The notes under the pieces are model-generated. The model did not search any database. It worked only from the letters and a program-made list of their open reading frames with translations, and had not been told where the DNA came from. From NCBI GenBank assembly GCA_014155875.1, contig JACEFZ010028138.1, forward strand, positions 124,001 to 188,000: a stretch of 64,000 bases of DNA, in the 5' to 3' direction. The stretch is from Cepaea nemoralis. Its lineage: Eukaryota > Mollusca > Gastropoda > Stylommatophora > Helicidae. The position numbers and the translations under genes were made by a program. Positions 53,440-64,000 of the stretch are shown here, piece by piece. Positions within the stretch are counted from its first letter, which is position 1; each line of letters starts with the position of its first letter.

Positions 53440-53667
53440 TATTCCGAGGTATTTAATGTGCTCTCTTCCCTGATCGGACAGCCATCCGAGGAACTTCATC
53501 CCTAACAATTCTGTTATTTAAGTAACACCACAACACATCTGCTTTATTAGTGTTAATGTATTGACCTCGGTTCTCTACACTTCATCTATCGCAACCTGAA
53601 ATTCCCTCGGTATGTTAACCATATTTCTTGTCTTTCTATAAACATGCATTCATCAGCAAACAAATAT
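53440..53667 (-). mobile_element. Second LINE RT relic
   Basis: Minus translation LFADECMFIERQEIWLTYRG...REPRSIH, then INTNKADVLWCYLNN-type text and GxxSDxGRE-like words. FADE stands for FADD. Strongly decayed. Confidence 0.4.
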
Positions 53668-53681
53668 ATACACAACATATT

Positions 53682-53823
53682 CTTCTTCTTCTGCGTTCAT
53701 CCTGATTTTTTTTCCGGATGTGACTGCGTTGTGCCTGTTTACAGCAGAGCTGCGTTCTTGCGCCGTTAGGCCGACACATCCGACTTCTGCGGGCATTTGT
53801 TGACCGGGTTAACCTTCCCGGGG
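53682..53823 (-). mobile_element. 142-bp (GAA)-tailed short retroposon
   Basis: Flanked by the perfect 14-bp duplication ATACACAACATATT (53668-53681, 53824-53837). On the minus strand it begins CCCCGGGAAGGTTAACCCGG and ends ATGAACGCAGAAGAAGAAG. The tail resembles that of the RNase H LINE at 42963. No pol III boxes are evident. GC-rich against an AT-rich flank. Confidence 0.85.
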
Positions 53824-53839
53824 ATACACAACATATTAT

Positions 53840-54085
53840 TACGCGGAAGACACTTTAGTGACTACATTAAGCATAAGAACGGGGTGAGAAGAATGGAAAG
53901 ATGAAACAAAAAATATTGGAACAATGAAAAGAAAATGAAAAAACTTAACAAACAAAAAATGTGTTACTTACCTCAGAATCCAAGGCTGTTATACTAACAT
54001 GAATCTTGACTATGATACTCTTATATAGACAGTCGTGATGTGATGGGAACAGGGGTAGGGGTGGTATCGGTTCAAGCTGATACTA
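53840..54085. other. Unassigned DNA
   Basis: Nothing recognised. Confidence 0.5.
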
Positions 54086-54094
54086 GCACTAGCG

Positions 54095-54560
54095 CGGTAT
54101 TCTCAGAGAAACCCTTAGTGGCATACAGACAGGACCGTAACCTCAAAGATATACTCGTTCATAACAGGCACAGGTCTCTCCACTTCCACTATCCCAGTTG
54201 GGTACAAAGACTTGCCTATGATCCATCTGCGAGACTTGTCCATATGTGCTACACACACCCAGTAGTACTATTCCATAACAGCATTATTACATCAAGGAAG
54301 AATTTTGCTGCACGAGCGGCAACATCATTTATGTCATCATTTGTAAACGCTGTGATATGAAATATATTGGCAAGATTGGTCTACGTATGGCAGACAGATT
54401 CATTCAACACCTGTAGCATATCCGTAATAACACCCTTAAGTCTGCCTCTACCCACTTCATCAGAACTGATCACCAGAGGTTTCCAGTGTTCAGGCCACTA
54501 CCATTCATTTATGTTCGTCTGATGAAAAACACCGTAAAATTGTAGAAAACCGTCCCATCT
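54095..54560 (+). mobile_element. Penelope-like element, GIY-YIG endonuclease relic
   Basis: Frame 1 reads PLVAYRQDRNLKDILVHNR, the linker motif before the nuclease in Penelope-like elements. After a frameshift, YVIICKRCDMKYIGKIGLRMADRFIQHL follows, i.e. the K/I-Y-I-G and G-x-R-x-x-D-R-F core of the GIY-YIG domain, then HIRNNTLKSASTHFIRTDH (normally V-A-x-H-F). There is a stop after QHL. The RT part is not in the window. Confidence 0.75.
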
Positions 54561-54639
54561 TCTTGGTGGGTTGCTTATCACCATAGGGTCTTAACACTCA
54601 GCACAGTTTCATTTAACTGGTGACACTATTACCTTGTTA

Positions 54640-55260
54640 AGCTTTCCCACGCTCCCAGTTGTCACTTTCCAGGATCTAACTATAGGTATCTTCTACCCTG
54701 TCTATCCCGTGGAGATTTCATGTGACAATACAAGTATGATGTTATCCTCAGTATATAGGTTTGCCACGTTTAGCACAGTCATTGGTAGCAATATAGTGTG
54801 CACATATAAGAATATTAACATTCCTCCCTGCCCATAAAAATCCTCCAATTGGAGAGCAGTCGTACTGGAGATGCTGTTCTGTGTGTATGCACATACTGTA
54901 TACATATGTATACATGTGTGTAGGTGTGCATATACTGAATGACGGGATGTGGAAACGAACCCACGACTTTCACAATGCTGATGGAAATGACTGTATTCGC
55001 ACGCATCCATTGTGGACAAACATTTACTGCACAAATTTGTTTGATCATACAAATTCGCTACCGCAATGGGTTCTAGTTATTATTCCTTTTTTTTAATTTG
55101 GAAGCACAATGTAACAAACTATGATCTATCAAGATATAAATTATGAGACCCATGGTGCTATCTCAATGGTTTTATACGAATTATGTCCGCATTCCATAGT
55201 TGTAGGTTCACGTGTATGATAGACATGATTAATGAAGACTCTTTTTTTTTTTGAGTGTCT
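54640..55260. other. Unassigned DNA
   Basis: Nothing recognised. Confidence 0.5.
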
Positions 55261-55264
55261 AGTT

Positions 55265-55350
55265 GATCATGCGTCGAAGTACACTTGTTCCTGCAGCGAG
55301 GCGCTGTCGTCATTCGGAGGTGACAGGTTCGAATCCCGGCCGGTAACTAT
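55265..55350 (+). mobile_element. tRNA-like sequence, probable SINE head
   Basis: GACAGGTTCGAATCCCGGCC contains a perfect B box, preceded by AGCGAGGCGCTGTCGTCATT. The A-box side is weak and the 5' acceptor half does not pair well, so I read it as a SINE head rather than a tRNA gene. Confidence 0.5.
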
Positions 55351-55429
55351 AGCTTTAAAATTTTGTGTTTTCTAGTGCGTCCTCTAGTCTCTGCTTCCTA
55401 CTTCTCTTTCTGTGAGCGCCAAACAATAC

Positions 55430-55645
55430 TATGTGTGTTTCTGTGGCTGAGGGCTTGCGAACGTGGTTTGAGAGTCCGTATACCCGGGTTTGAAACGCAG
55501 CGGTGCTGGTTTTTTCGAAAAAGGTATAGGAGCCGATCGTTCAGAAAGCAATGGCAAACTACTGAACGTAAAATGTGACCAGGAATCACGAACAGCGAAA
55601 ATGCTGAGGTTGACTGCTACGTCCTGTGAAGGACATGCAACTTAA
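55430..55645 (+). mobile_element. tRNA-derived SINE (family A), complete
   Basis: A box TGTGGCTGAGGGCTTGCGAA, B box CGGGTTTGAAACGC, linker GGTATAGGAGCCGATCG, central word GCAATGGCAAACTACTGA with CGTAAAATG, AGGAATCACGAACAGC, AATGCTGAGGTTGACTGC, then the 3' hairpin GTCCTGTGAAGGAC and ATGCAACTTAA followed by a T-run. Confidence 0.85.
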
Positions 55646-55857
55646 TTTTTTTTTTACTTATGTAACTGTCTCAGTGGCCTCAATAGGTTCCCCAATTGAA
55701 ACCCCGTGTAATAAATTCTCTCTAAGCCACGGTGTTCTGTTCCTCTATATACACGACCTCAAAGTGCCACGACCATGTCTGCCTTATCGTTCACCCATAC
55801 CCCACCCAACAGTGCAGACCCAACCAATGTTGAATGTTAGCAGCCAGTTAGTTACTT

Positions 55858-56050
55858 ACTTCTCGTAGAGCATTCAGAATGTCTGCCTGGTCCATGGCTC
55901 GTCCGCCTTCCACAGTAGCCCTACCTGCAAGCTTATCAGCCTGCTAATTCTAATTCCATTGTACGCCCTCATGCCTTGGCACGAAGATAAAACTAATCAT
56001 TACCAGCTGAGACCGCTCCAGAGACAGCAGCCACTCTCTTCGAACCCACC
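55858..56050 (-). mobile_element. RNase H fragment of the 11.9-kb LINE family
   Basis: TCTCGTAGAGCATTCAGAAT, GCCTGGTCCATGGCTCGTCC and GGCACGAAGATAAAACTAAT match 12166-12345 closely. Minus translation gives SLERSQLVMISFIFVPRHEGVQWN, where the intact element has VPGHAGVQGN. Confidence 0.85.
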
Positions 56051-56054
56051 TGTG

Positions 56055-57819
<1,765 letters not shown>

Positions 57820-57834
57820 TTATATATACTTTTC

Positions 57835-57990
57835 CGATATGCAGGAAAACAGTGGGAGAAAATACCTGACAGTCTTGTGTCATGGCATGGAAGGGTGTCA
57901 GTGCGTGAACTGATACATGCTGTTGAGATTGCAAGAAATGGAGAAACATGACCACCTATGTCAACCGGCAAGACACTTCATGATGATACA
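57835..57990 (+). mobile_element. LINE C-terminal relic
   Basis: Frames give SCVMAWKGVSVRELIHAVEIARNGET followed by a TGA where Trp is expected, then PPMSTGKTLHDD: the W-x-x-V-x-x-L-I-H-A...R-x-x-W pattern of an RTE-like LINE end. Confidence 0.45.
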
Positions 57991-58162
57991 TTTAGCAATA
58001 GGAGAAGGTGTGGCTGACAGGTCATAGTGTCCACGCCAGACTTACAAGGTATGAACTCTCAGCACAGGCCAAGGCATTTTGACAATAACTATAGGTGCCT
58101 AATATCACACGTTCCCCCGATCTCTCCGGTACTGAGATCTGATGCCAGGCTACAGACTAGCA

Positions 58163-58526
58163 CAGTGATTCTCAACCGGTGGGGAATTCCCCCCAGGGAG
58201 AGAATTCTAGGATTGGGGGAGGGGGAGGGTTAAGATCATTTCAAGATGACATTAATACGAGAACCGATTACTTGATACTGATTTTCCCTCCATACTTTAC
58301 GGTTCTGTACTTCTTGTCCTCTTAAACTCGTTTTATAACATAAGTAGACTCACAAATCACGTTGTATGTAGACGTCTAGACTTGGTCTAGTATGTGTTAT
58401 TAAATTTAGCTTCCATTTTTACATACACTGTGTAGGGGCGGGGACTTTATATGGAGGAAATACGAGGATGACGTTCTGAATATATGGTGAATGGGTACAT
58501 AGGTCATAAAAGGTTGAGAACCACTA
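58163..58526 (+). mobile_element. hAT-type MITE, copy 3 (364 bp)
   Basis: Starts CAGTGATTCTCAACCGGTGG, ends GGTTGAGAACCACTA, flanked by the perfect 8-bp duplication GACTAGCA (58155-58162, 58527-58534). Internal words ATCATTTCAAGATGACATTA, CGAGAACCGATTACTTGATA and TGTAGACGTCTAGACTTG are shared with copies 1 and 2. Confidence 0.92.
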
Positions 58527-58585
58527 GACTAGCAGAATGTACAATGAAGAACCAGGCCAGAACACATTAAGATACAGTCAGGATC

Positions 58586-59042
58586 ATCATCATGTGCCAT
58601 GCCGATAAGCGTTGGTGGTCATGTTTCGCTATCTCACACGATCACCAAAGTTGTGGATCAGCTCTGTGTTCTTGTCTCAACCATGCCACGTGGCCAAGCC
58701 ATCCACATACTTACTTTTCTGCTTTCCCCTAGTTCTTTTCCTATTAATTTTGCCAGTTGTCACCAAGTTCTCTAGTTTATTTCTTTTCATAATGTGCCTA
58801 AAATTTGCTGTCTGTATCTAATTTCTCCAGTCAGTTTATGGTTTTCATTTGCTTCTTATAGGACTTACTCATTGGTTTTTCTATCAATCCACGGCATTTG
58901 TGCATTTTCCTCAAAAACCACATTTTCACTGCCATTAGATGTTTTTCAGCTTATTTGATGTTTCACATCCATACAAAAGTACAGGTTCTATGTGGTATTT
59001 CAACACTCTCTTTCTCGTTGGAACTGACATCTTTTTATTGTT
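58586..59042 (-). mobile_element. RTE-like LINE 3' end, diverged
   Basis: (ATC)n-type tail then ATGTGCCATGCCGATAAGCG, GTTGTGGATCAGCTC, ACGTGGCCAAGCCATCC and CATACAAAAGTACAGGTTCT as in the 23/37-kb copies. 5'-truncated at TTTTTATTG. Confidence 0.8.
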
Positions 59043-59049
59043 CACTGTA

Positions 59050-59385
59050 GAGGTCAGCATGGCTAAATGGATGTGAGCACACACTCTTACTCTTCCGATG
59101 TGTTGATGTCCAGATAGTGGGTTCAACTAAATGTTGACTTTTCGACTTTGACTTGGGTACATAAATTACAAGTACCTCAGAAGTCAGAATTATTTCACCT
59201 GATGGCGAAGGACACTGGTAATAAGGAAAGCTAATCCACATACAAAAATCAGTCCAGTGCACAAGAAGTAGTACGCAGCACGTATATGGGCTACACTTGA
59301 GTCCAAAGTGAACTAACACATAAAAACAATTGGTCAATATGTTTTCCAACTGGCAAATATCTCTAATAGCCAGGATACAGCCTAG
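59050..59385. other. Unassigned DNA, possible SINE head at 59048
   Basis: GTCAGCATGGCTAAATGGAT at 59051 resembles the word at 5061. Body not recognised. Confidence 0.3.
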
Positions 59386-59389
59386 CCAA

Positions 59390-59965
59390 ATGTACAATAT
59401 GGGTAACACATCAAGATATAGTCAGGATAACCCTAACAGAATGTACAACACATCAAGGATAACCCTAACAGAATGTACAACACATCAAGATACAGCCACG
59501 ATAACCCTAACAGAATGTACAACAACACATCAAGATACAGCCAGGATAACCCTAACAGAATGTACAACACATCAAGGATAACCCTAACAGAATGTACAAC
59601 ACATCAAGATACAGCCAGGATAACCCTAACAGAATGTACAACACATATAACCCTAACAGAATGTACAACACATCAAGGATAACCCTAACAGAATGTACAA
59701 CAACACATCAAGATACAGCCAGGATAACCCTAACAGAATGTACAACACATCAAGGATAACCCTAACAGAATGTACAACACATCAAGGATAACCCTAACAG
59801 AATGTACAACACATCAAGATACAGCCACGATAACCCTAACAGAATGTACAACAACACATCAAGATACAGCCAGGATAACCCTAACAGAATTGACAACACA
59901 TCAAGGATAACCCTAACAGAATGTACAACACATCAAGGATAACCCTAACAGAATGTGCAACACAT
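59390..59965. repeat. ~32-bp minisatellite with a longer variant unit
   Basis: Unit: GGATAACCCTAACAGAATGT plus ACAACACATCAA, about 32 bp, repeated about 14 times. Some units carry an extra GATACAGCCA (about 43 bp), giving an alternating higher-order pattern. Diverged units also flank the hAT MITE at 58534-58585 and the end at 59966-60000. Confidence 0.9.
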
Positions 59966-59999
59966 CAAGATACAGAAATGATAACAGAAGGTATAATGA

Positions 60000-60310
60000 A
60001 GACTAAGGCCAGAAATTGTTAGAGATCCAAATCTATCGATGTTCACTGCTGATATGGCACATGATGATGATGTCACAGAGAAAAAGTAGAACAAACACTT
60101 AACATTTCAAGTATAATATTTAAAGTACGACAAAGATCAGGTAAAGTAGTATTAAAGACATGTAAAGGTTAATAGAAGGTAGTTTGAAAAAAAAAATTAT
60201 TTGAAGTAGTCTAAATATTTAACAATAAACCAATCAAGTTTTTTTCCCCATGACTTTAATAGGAGGGGGAAGGGGAAGCATTCAACACACTACAATAAAA
60301 TTTTTTGAAG
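60000..60310. other. Unassigned DNA
   Basis: Nothing recognised. Confidence 0.5.
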
Positions 60311-60312
60311 TT

Positions 60313-60408
60313 TACAATCTCATACTTTCTGCAGTCAAGTGTACAAAAACAGTGCGAAGATACAATCTCATACTTTCTGCAGTCAAGTGTACAAGAACAG
60401 TGCGAAGA
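60313..60408. repeat. 48-bp direct tandem duplication
   Basis: TACAATCTCATACTTTCTGC...GTGCGAAGA at 60313 and 60361, identical but for one base (ACAAAAACAG / ACAAGAACAG). Confidence 0.95.
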
Positions 60409-60599
60409 TACAATCATACATAAGACCAATCAACACTGCAGAACGTCAGCTCCGTTATTCAATGCTAGAAACATAAGACATTGAAAGAAAATGGCATCAT
60501 ACAGCTTGACAACAAAACAATTGTAATAACAACTGAATGGAAAAAAAACAGCTCTGCAACTAAACTCTAAGTAGTCAATTTCTGTCATAGACACTTTTT

Positions 60600-60850
60600 G
60601 GAGCAGCAGGCAGTTGAGTGGTTAGAGTGCCAACCTCTCACATCAGGAGAGATGCTTTTTCAACCCAAGTGAGGTGTAGGCTTTTAAAATTAAACTTGAG
60701 GTAAGAAAACACCTGGCTTGTACACTACAAGGCATCAACAAAGGCAAGTGGTTTTTATATCTGTCTCCACAATTTTCTGAGAGACACCAGCAATGGTAAT
60801 TCAACAACCATAATGATTTGATTTTAAAAACCAGACAGCTGTCAGCATAA
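60600..60850 (+). mobile_element. tRNA-derived SINE, other family
   Basis: GGCAGTTGAGTGGTTAGAGT is a good A-box region, and TTTTTCAACCCAAGTGAGG a weak B box about 45 bp later. The body (GTAAGAAAACACCTGGCTTG...) is not shared with family A. Confidence 0.55.
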
Positions 60851-60859
60851 TGCTCCATT

Positions 60860-61395
60860 TGATGTCTAATATTCCAAAAGTGTTAGTTCAGTGTTAGACT
60901 GACTATATGTTGGATAAATACAACGCTTGTTTCAATTAGTGATTTTTATTTTAACCCCTTTTCCAGAATGACTTACCTATAATCATTTCAGATTTAATAT
61001 TGTCCATGTGAGAGATCTTTGGCAAAGCCTACCCTCTAATGTATCTCGACCATTGTGTCAGTGTTACAATCAATATTTGTCGCGCCTGCAAACTACAGAA
61101 TACAACATCATTAGCAAAAACAAAATAATGATTGCAGAAAAAGAAGTGAGAAATAATGATAAAAAAATGAGGATAATAAAAATGGAGCAGGCTTGAAACA
61201 AGAATAATTTTTAAGCATGTGGAAAGCTGAAATGTAAAACTCATAAATGAGAGTGAGTCATTCTGGTTCTCCTCTCTCACAACACTCTTGTCCAACAAAT
61301 CTGTGCAGTCAATGTAAAGACTGAGTAAATGAAGGAGACACCATACAACAAGCAGCATAACAACTGACTCTTCAACAGGCATCAACTATTACTTC
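60860..61395. other. Unassigned DNA
   Basis: Nothing recognised; short frames only. Confidence 0.5.
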
Positions 61396-61399
61396 ACTC

Positions 61400-62290
61400 T
61401 GTACAGCTGATGTCTTGTGTGTGTGAGGCAAATAATTCTCCAAAGAAGTTCCACAAAGTTACCGACTTCCAGAAGAATAAAGTGTTATTTTGCTCTCTAT
61501 GATAAATGCCTTTAGCGTTGCCTACCAATATGTCTGATTTTAAGCAACATACATGTCATATTTCACACTGACTTCCAAATACATAAAGTGTTATTTTACC
61601 CTGCACATTAAGTATCCTTTGTGTGTGTTAAAAGCATAAATGTCCTTCATGTGTGCTAAAATATGTCTGCTATCAGATTGTATAAATGTTACATTTCACA
61701 TGAACTTTTAGATACACAAAGTGTTATTTTATCCTGTCCAGTAAGTGACCTTTGTGTGTGCTAAAATATGTCTGCCATTAGGCTGTATAAATGTTACATT
61801 TCACACAAACTTTTAGACACACAAAGTGTTATTTTACCCTGTCCAGTAAGTGTCCTTTGTGTGTGCTAAAATATGTCTGCTATTAGGCTGTATAAATGTT
61901 ACATTTCACACAAACTTTTAGACACACAGTGTTATTTTACCCTGTCCAGTAAGTGTCCTCTGTGTGTGCTAAAATATGTCTGCTATTAGACAGCAAACAT
62001 GTTATATTTCACACTAACTTCTAGAAGCATAGAGTGTTATTTTACCCTGTACAAAAAGCTTCTTTTATGCCTGCTACAAATATTTCTCTTATTAAGCAAT
62101 ATAAATGTTATATCACACTGGCTTTAACACTATATTTATCTTATTAGGCAATATAAAAGTTATACCACATGCTGATTTTAGCACTCATAGATTACATTTA
62201 TCATATACAGCAAAACTCTTATGTGTTTGCAACAAATATCTCTCAAATTAAGCAGTACAAATGTTACATTTCATAATGACTTCAACAATC
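61400..62290. repeat. ~105-bp satellite, seven or more units
   Basis: GTGTTATTTT(A/G) falls at 61482, 61588, 61721, 61826, 61929 and 62034: spacings 106, 133, 105, 103, 105. Each unit has GTGTGTGCTAAAATATGTCT and ATAAATGTTACATTTCAC. The 133-bp unit has an internal partial duplication (CTTTGTGTGTGTTAAAAGCA / CTTCATGTGTGCTAAAATAT). Units after 62050 decay. Confidence 0.92.
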
Positions 62291-62294
62291 ACAA

Positions 62295-62905
62295 AATAAC
62301 AGATCAGAATATGTCTTAGAGAACAGTAGCTTTGTAAAGATCTCCATGTTGTGGCATCTGTGATGGAGGTATTTTTAAAGCAGACTCATTAAAATCTGGA
62401 ATATTCTAACATTTTATGACATCTCATCCTTCTTCTTCTTCCTCTTCTTCTGCTTCTTCTTCTTCTTCTATCATGGTACTGGAAACTGACATGCTCTCCA
62501 GTGAGACAATTGTACACAGGCATACCTGCTGCTATTGTGACAAACTCAGTTTCCAGCAGCTTAGATTTTCAGTCTTTTCATTAATTGCTAAAATATACCC
62601 ACAGAACGACAATGGTGATGCTATTTTATCAAAACAAGATGTTCCTTACAGGAGGTAGGTCAGTAAAACCAAAACTTTATCAGTTCAATTGCAGTACACA
62701 GACAATGAGCAATAAGAAACAACAGATATAAAGATGGTTAGCTTCACCTAACATAATCACAACACATGGAGACAGTTGTGGCCACAAGTCTTCAATAGCA
62801 AACACAACTAAAATCAACAGAGAGAAACAGAGATAAAAAATAATTACATGAACATTTATATTTGTTTACAACTCAGGATCGGCCAGACAGATATTGTTCT
62901 GATAT
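62295..62905. other. Unassigned DNA with a small (TTC)n tract
   Basis: (TTC)n-type run at 62428-62470; otherwise nothing recognised. Confidence 0.5.
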
Positions 62906-62909
62906 GTGA

Positions 62910-62995
62910 CTGATTCAATGTCTTCAGTTATATTGTACACTTGTATATACAACTGATTCAATGTCTTTAGTTATATTGTACACTTGTACATACAA
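62910..62995. repeat. 43-bp direct tandem duplication
   Basis: CTGATTCAATGTCTTCAGTT at 62910 and CTGATTCAATGTCTTTAGTT at 62953, each followed by ATATTGTACACTTGTA. Confidence 0.9.
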
Positions 62996-63009
62996 CTTCT
63001 TCTGTCCTC

Positions 63010-63150
63010 TAGCCTTCAATGAGGCAAGAGGCCCTCAACCAAGCCACACAGAGCCTTCCTATCTTGTGCTATCTCCTGCAACTTCCTCCATATCCCTCCC
63101 AATATTATTCCTCTCTGTCCATGTATTGTTAGGTCTCCTGCCATTTCATT
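63010..63150 (-). mobile_element. LINE C-terminal relic
   Basis: Minus translation RDMEEVAGDST... and GPLASLK recall DMERTWKEVQETAKD...LIEGL at 3814-4056. Short and decayed. Confidence 0.4.
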
Positions 63151-63154
63151 TGCC

Positions 63155-63300
63155 TGCTGTGACACATATTCTGTTATGCCTGAATGTAATTACTTTATTT
63201 AATTGCTGTGACACATATTCTGTTATGCCTGAATGTAATTACTTTATTTAATTGCTGTGACACATATTCTGTTATGCCTGAATGTAATTACTTTAGTGTC
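63155..63300. repeat. 49-bp tandem repeat, three units
   Basis: TGCTGTGACACATATTCTGT starts at 63155, 63204 and 63253; the units are almost identical (each followed by TATGCCTGAATGTAATTACT). Confidence 0.95.
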
Positions 63301-64000
63301 AGTAGTGCCTTGGGTTGTTGTGTTTATTTTGCTGATGATGGCTTGTCACCAATGTTATGTCATTCTGTAAATGTAAAACTGATCTTTCCCTTGCAAACAA
63401 TAGGCTCCCTCTTCCACATTACTTCACTCCTCAGTGCAGTCAAAATCAATCCTAAATGTTCATATATATTTGTACAACACCGCTTGGACATAATTCTTGT
63501 GAGTGCATATCTGTATGTAAATAATCAACTTTCTCACTTAAAACTGGTTTGTGGAGAGTAACTTTTGGGGTCTGAAACAAATTGATCCGATTTACATCAT
63601 TTTTGATGAAAAATTGGAGCCAATACTCAGAAAATTCAATATTCAGAATTCTCTCATGGAGTTATTAATTCTGAATATAGAGGTTCTGCTGTAATAACAC
63701 TGTTATGAAGGGTGGTGTTCATGAGAAACATTTATAGCATGCTGTTTTGTTTTTATCTTTCAAAGACAATGCCTATGTCACCACTGAATTAAGAAATGTT
63801 GATGAGTGAACAGAAAGAAGAAATGTTGCAAGGGAAAAAAATGAGGTTGTTAGTCAGAGAGAAGATGGGGAAAAAGATGTGAGATAATTGCAGAAATGAT
63901 CAACATCTATCTAGGGTAAAAGTGAACAGAGTAGCAGTGGTTGACTGGCTTCGTCTGCATCTGATCCTGCTGTTGGAAATCATCATGTTCTCAATCGTCC
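63301..64000. other. Unassigned DNA at the window end
   Basis: Nothing recognised. Confidence 0.5.

Noticed and set aside
55265..55350. Genuine tRNA gene
   Set aside because: The B box is perfect, but I could not fold a full cloverleaf and the A-box side is poor. A SINE head is more likely.

Overview
The window is nuclear DNA of an invertebrate animal. It is AT-rich, has one multi-exon animal gene, is full of non-LTR retrotransposons and tRNA-derived SINEs, and carries very long simple repeats. The mix of RTE-like and RNase H-bearing LINEs, SINEs with a shared central domain, huge dinucleotide and (ATGT)n tracts, mariner, hAT and Penelope-like remnants is what I would expect of a mollusc, perhaps a cephalopod. 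That placement is inference, not proof.

Host gene. The left end (1.4-6.1 kb, minus strand) holds three exons of a p21-activated kinase: the exon with the Rho-GTPase binding domain (5824-6051), a Ser/acid-rich linker exon (4118-4376) and the exon just before the kinase domain (1441-1609). Splice sites and phases agree across all three. The kinase domain should lie to the left of the window. SINEs and LINE relics fill the introns.

Retroposon region, 7-33 kb. A 5'-truncated RTE-like LINE (7.3-9.5 kb) is followed by a piece that looks like rDNA: probable 5' ETS plus the first ~58 nt of 18S rRNA (9.9-10.35 kb). Next comes a complete 3.86-kb RNase H LINE (11916-15779, minus) with a perfect 13-bp target duplication; its target word also flanks an older LINE fragment, and a duplicated copy of the locus at 15.97-16.26 kb keeps the site empty. 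Then come a GC-rich minisatellite, two hAT-type MITEs, another RTE-like LINE (23.2-26.2 kb) and long microsatellites.

Nested region, 29.5-43 kb. A decayed RNase H LINE on the plus strand is split in its RNase H region by a minus-strand LINE with a C-terminal zinc finger (33348-42570, 12-bp duplication). That LINE is split by an LTR-type insertion (35827-41070, TG...CA, 5-bp duplication), which is itself split by an RTE-like LINE (about 36958-39727). Removing each layer restores the reading frame of the layer beneath.

Right part, 43-64 kb. A 28-bp minisatellite interrupted by a SINE, an old LINE with SINEs inside, a 1-kb (ATGT)n block with a LINE 3' end in it, a DD34D mariner split by a second LTR-type insertion (48915-51891), a Penelope-like GIY-YIG fragment, a third hAT MITE, and minisatellites of about 32, 43, 48, 49, 97 and 105 bp. 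I found no convincing host gene besides the kinase. Most protein-like reading frames belong to mobile elements or to simple repeats.
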